Assembly: GCA_900079695.1 (NCBI GenBank)
Contig: LT599022.1
Location: forward strand, 2,069,245 to 2,133,244
Source of the DNA: an uncultured Alphaproteobacteria bacterium
GTDB lineage: Bacteria > Pseudomonadota > Alphaproteobacteria > Rhodospirillales > Rhodospirillaceae
DNA: 64,000 nucleotides
Direction of reading: 5' to 3'
Of the stretch, positions 63,600-64,000 are shown piece by piece; the first letter of the stretch is position 1, and every line of letters starts with the position of its first letter. A model generated the notes under the pieces. That model was not told the origin of the DNA. It worked only from the letters and a program-made list of their open reading frames with translations, and ran no database searches. Position numbers and translations under genes: made by a program.

Positions 63600-64000
63600 C
63601 CGCCGAACCTGCCATATCTCGCGACCCGCATCCACCCCCACGAGACGATCACCGCGGAGGCCGCGCCGAGGCACGCCTCGAAGAACCGCAGACCGGCGGT
63701 GACGAGCGGATGCGCGCCGGGGTTCATCTGCCCCTGAAGGAGGATGACGGTGACGGTGATCGCGGCGAGCCGGCCGCCGTCGTTCTGATTGAGGAGATGC
63801 GCGCCCGCCACCGCAAGGGCGATGCAGACGCCGAGGGCAAGCGGGGAGAACGGCCAGAGCATGAGATAGCCGCCCGCGATCACCGCGCCGAGGATGGTAC
63901 CCCAGAACCGCAGGCGCGCGGCGGAACCGGTGGCGGAGATGTCGTTCTGCAGCACCACGATCGCCGAGATCGACGCCCACAACGCGCCGAACACCGCCGA
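63596..64000 (-). CDS. FUSC-type inner-membrane protein, 5' end outside window
   Basis: The frame is open to the window edge, so the gene begins beyond 64000; 134 residues are visible. It has repeated hydrophobic spans (FWGTILGAVIAGGYLMLW, LALGVCIALAVAGAHLL, AITVTVILLQG, CLGAASAVIVSWGW) and the LWASISAIVVLQND stretch, like the FUSC/aromatic-acid exporter transporter family. Which family member it is cannot be fixed from the fragment. Confidence 0.7.
   Translation of the reverse strand, partial: SAVFGALWASISAIVVLQNDISATGSAARLRFWGTILGAVIAGGYLMLWPFSPLALGVCIALAVAGAHLLNQNDGGRLAAITVTVILLQGQMNPGAHPLVTAGLRFFEACLGAASAVIVSWGWMRVARYGRFGG

Overview
The window reads as a chromosomal segment of a high-GC alphaproteobacterium, most likely from the Rhodospirillales or a close relative. 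The evidence is the syntenic blocks (rplU-rpmA-obgE-proBA-nadD-rsfS-rlmH-gpmI-envC-ctpA-rppH; priA-fsa-DUF484-xerC beside atpHAGDC; zapE-mdh-sucCDAB-lpdA; sdhCDAB), the codon use, and the pairing of PAS/chemotaxis genes with a complete aerobic TCA cycle. No species is claimed.

Bases 1-18548 are accessory DNA. The left part (1-4094) carries a large single-chain restriction-modification gene of the type ISP/IIG kind. Its reading frame is broken at a run of 12 G, which looks like a phase-variable off state. From 4095 to 18548 lies a self-contained integrated element of about 14.4 kb. It sits at the 3' end of a tRNA-Ser(CGA) gene and is bounded by a 17-bp direct repeat, with the integrase next to the tRNA. 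The element holds a ribbon-helix-helix protein, a Kiwa-type defence pair (kwaA/kwaB) in AT-rich DNA, a P4-type replicative helicase with a palindrome-rich leader, a four-gene operon headed by a PD-(D/E)XK nuclease, an XRE regulator, a Vsr/HNH/C5-methyltransferase restriction-modification cluster, a second tyrosine recombinase, a Rep-like protein and the integrase. A 17-bp near-palindrome is shared, in inverted orientation, by the promoter regions of the ribbon-helix-helix gene and the XRE/nuclease-operon divergent promoter. This suggests one regulator controls both modules.

Bases 18532-64000 are core chromosome. The + strand genes from rplU to a GGDEF protein (18893-31656) cover ribosome assembly, proline and NAD synthesis, glycolysis, cell-wall hydrolase control and mRNA decapping. 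They converge on the minus-strand F1 ATP synthase operon atpHAGDC (31711-36638) and priA. A + strand block follows: transaldolase, DUF484, xerC and two chemoreceptor-like genes, the second with an odd soluble architecture. The minus strand then carries zapE, mdh, sucCD, sucAB and lpdA, which make a contiguous 2-oxoglutarate-to-oxaloacetate TCA section. A + strand lipoprotein and a TPR/glycosyltransferase follow, then sdhCDAB, a CitE-like lyase, pyridoxal kinase, a DUF188 protein and an edge-truncated FUSC-type membrane protein.

The most unusual content is the accessory region: a slipped-strand switch in a restriction enzyme, a shared operator linking separate modules of one element, and an uncharacterised nuclease operon that is a candidate for a new defence or mobile-element function.
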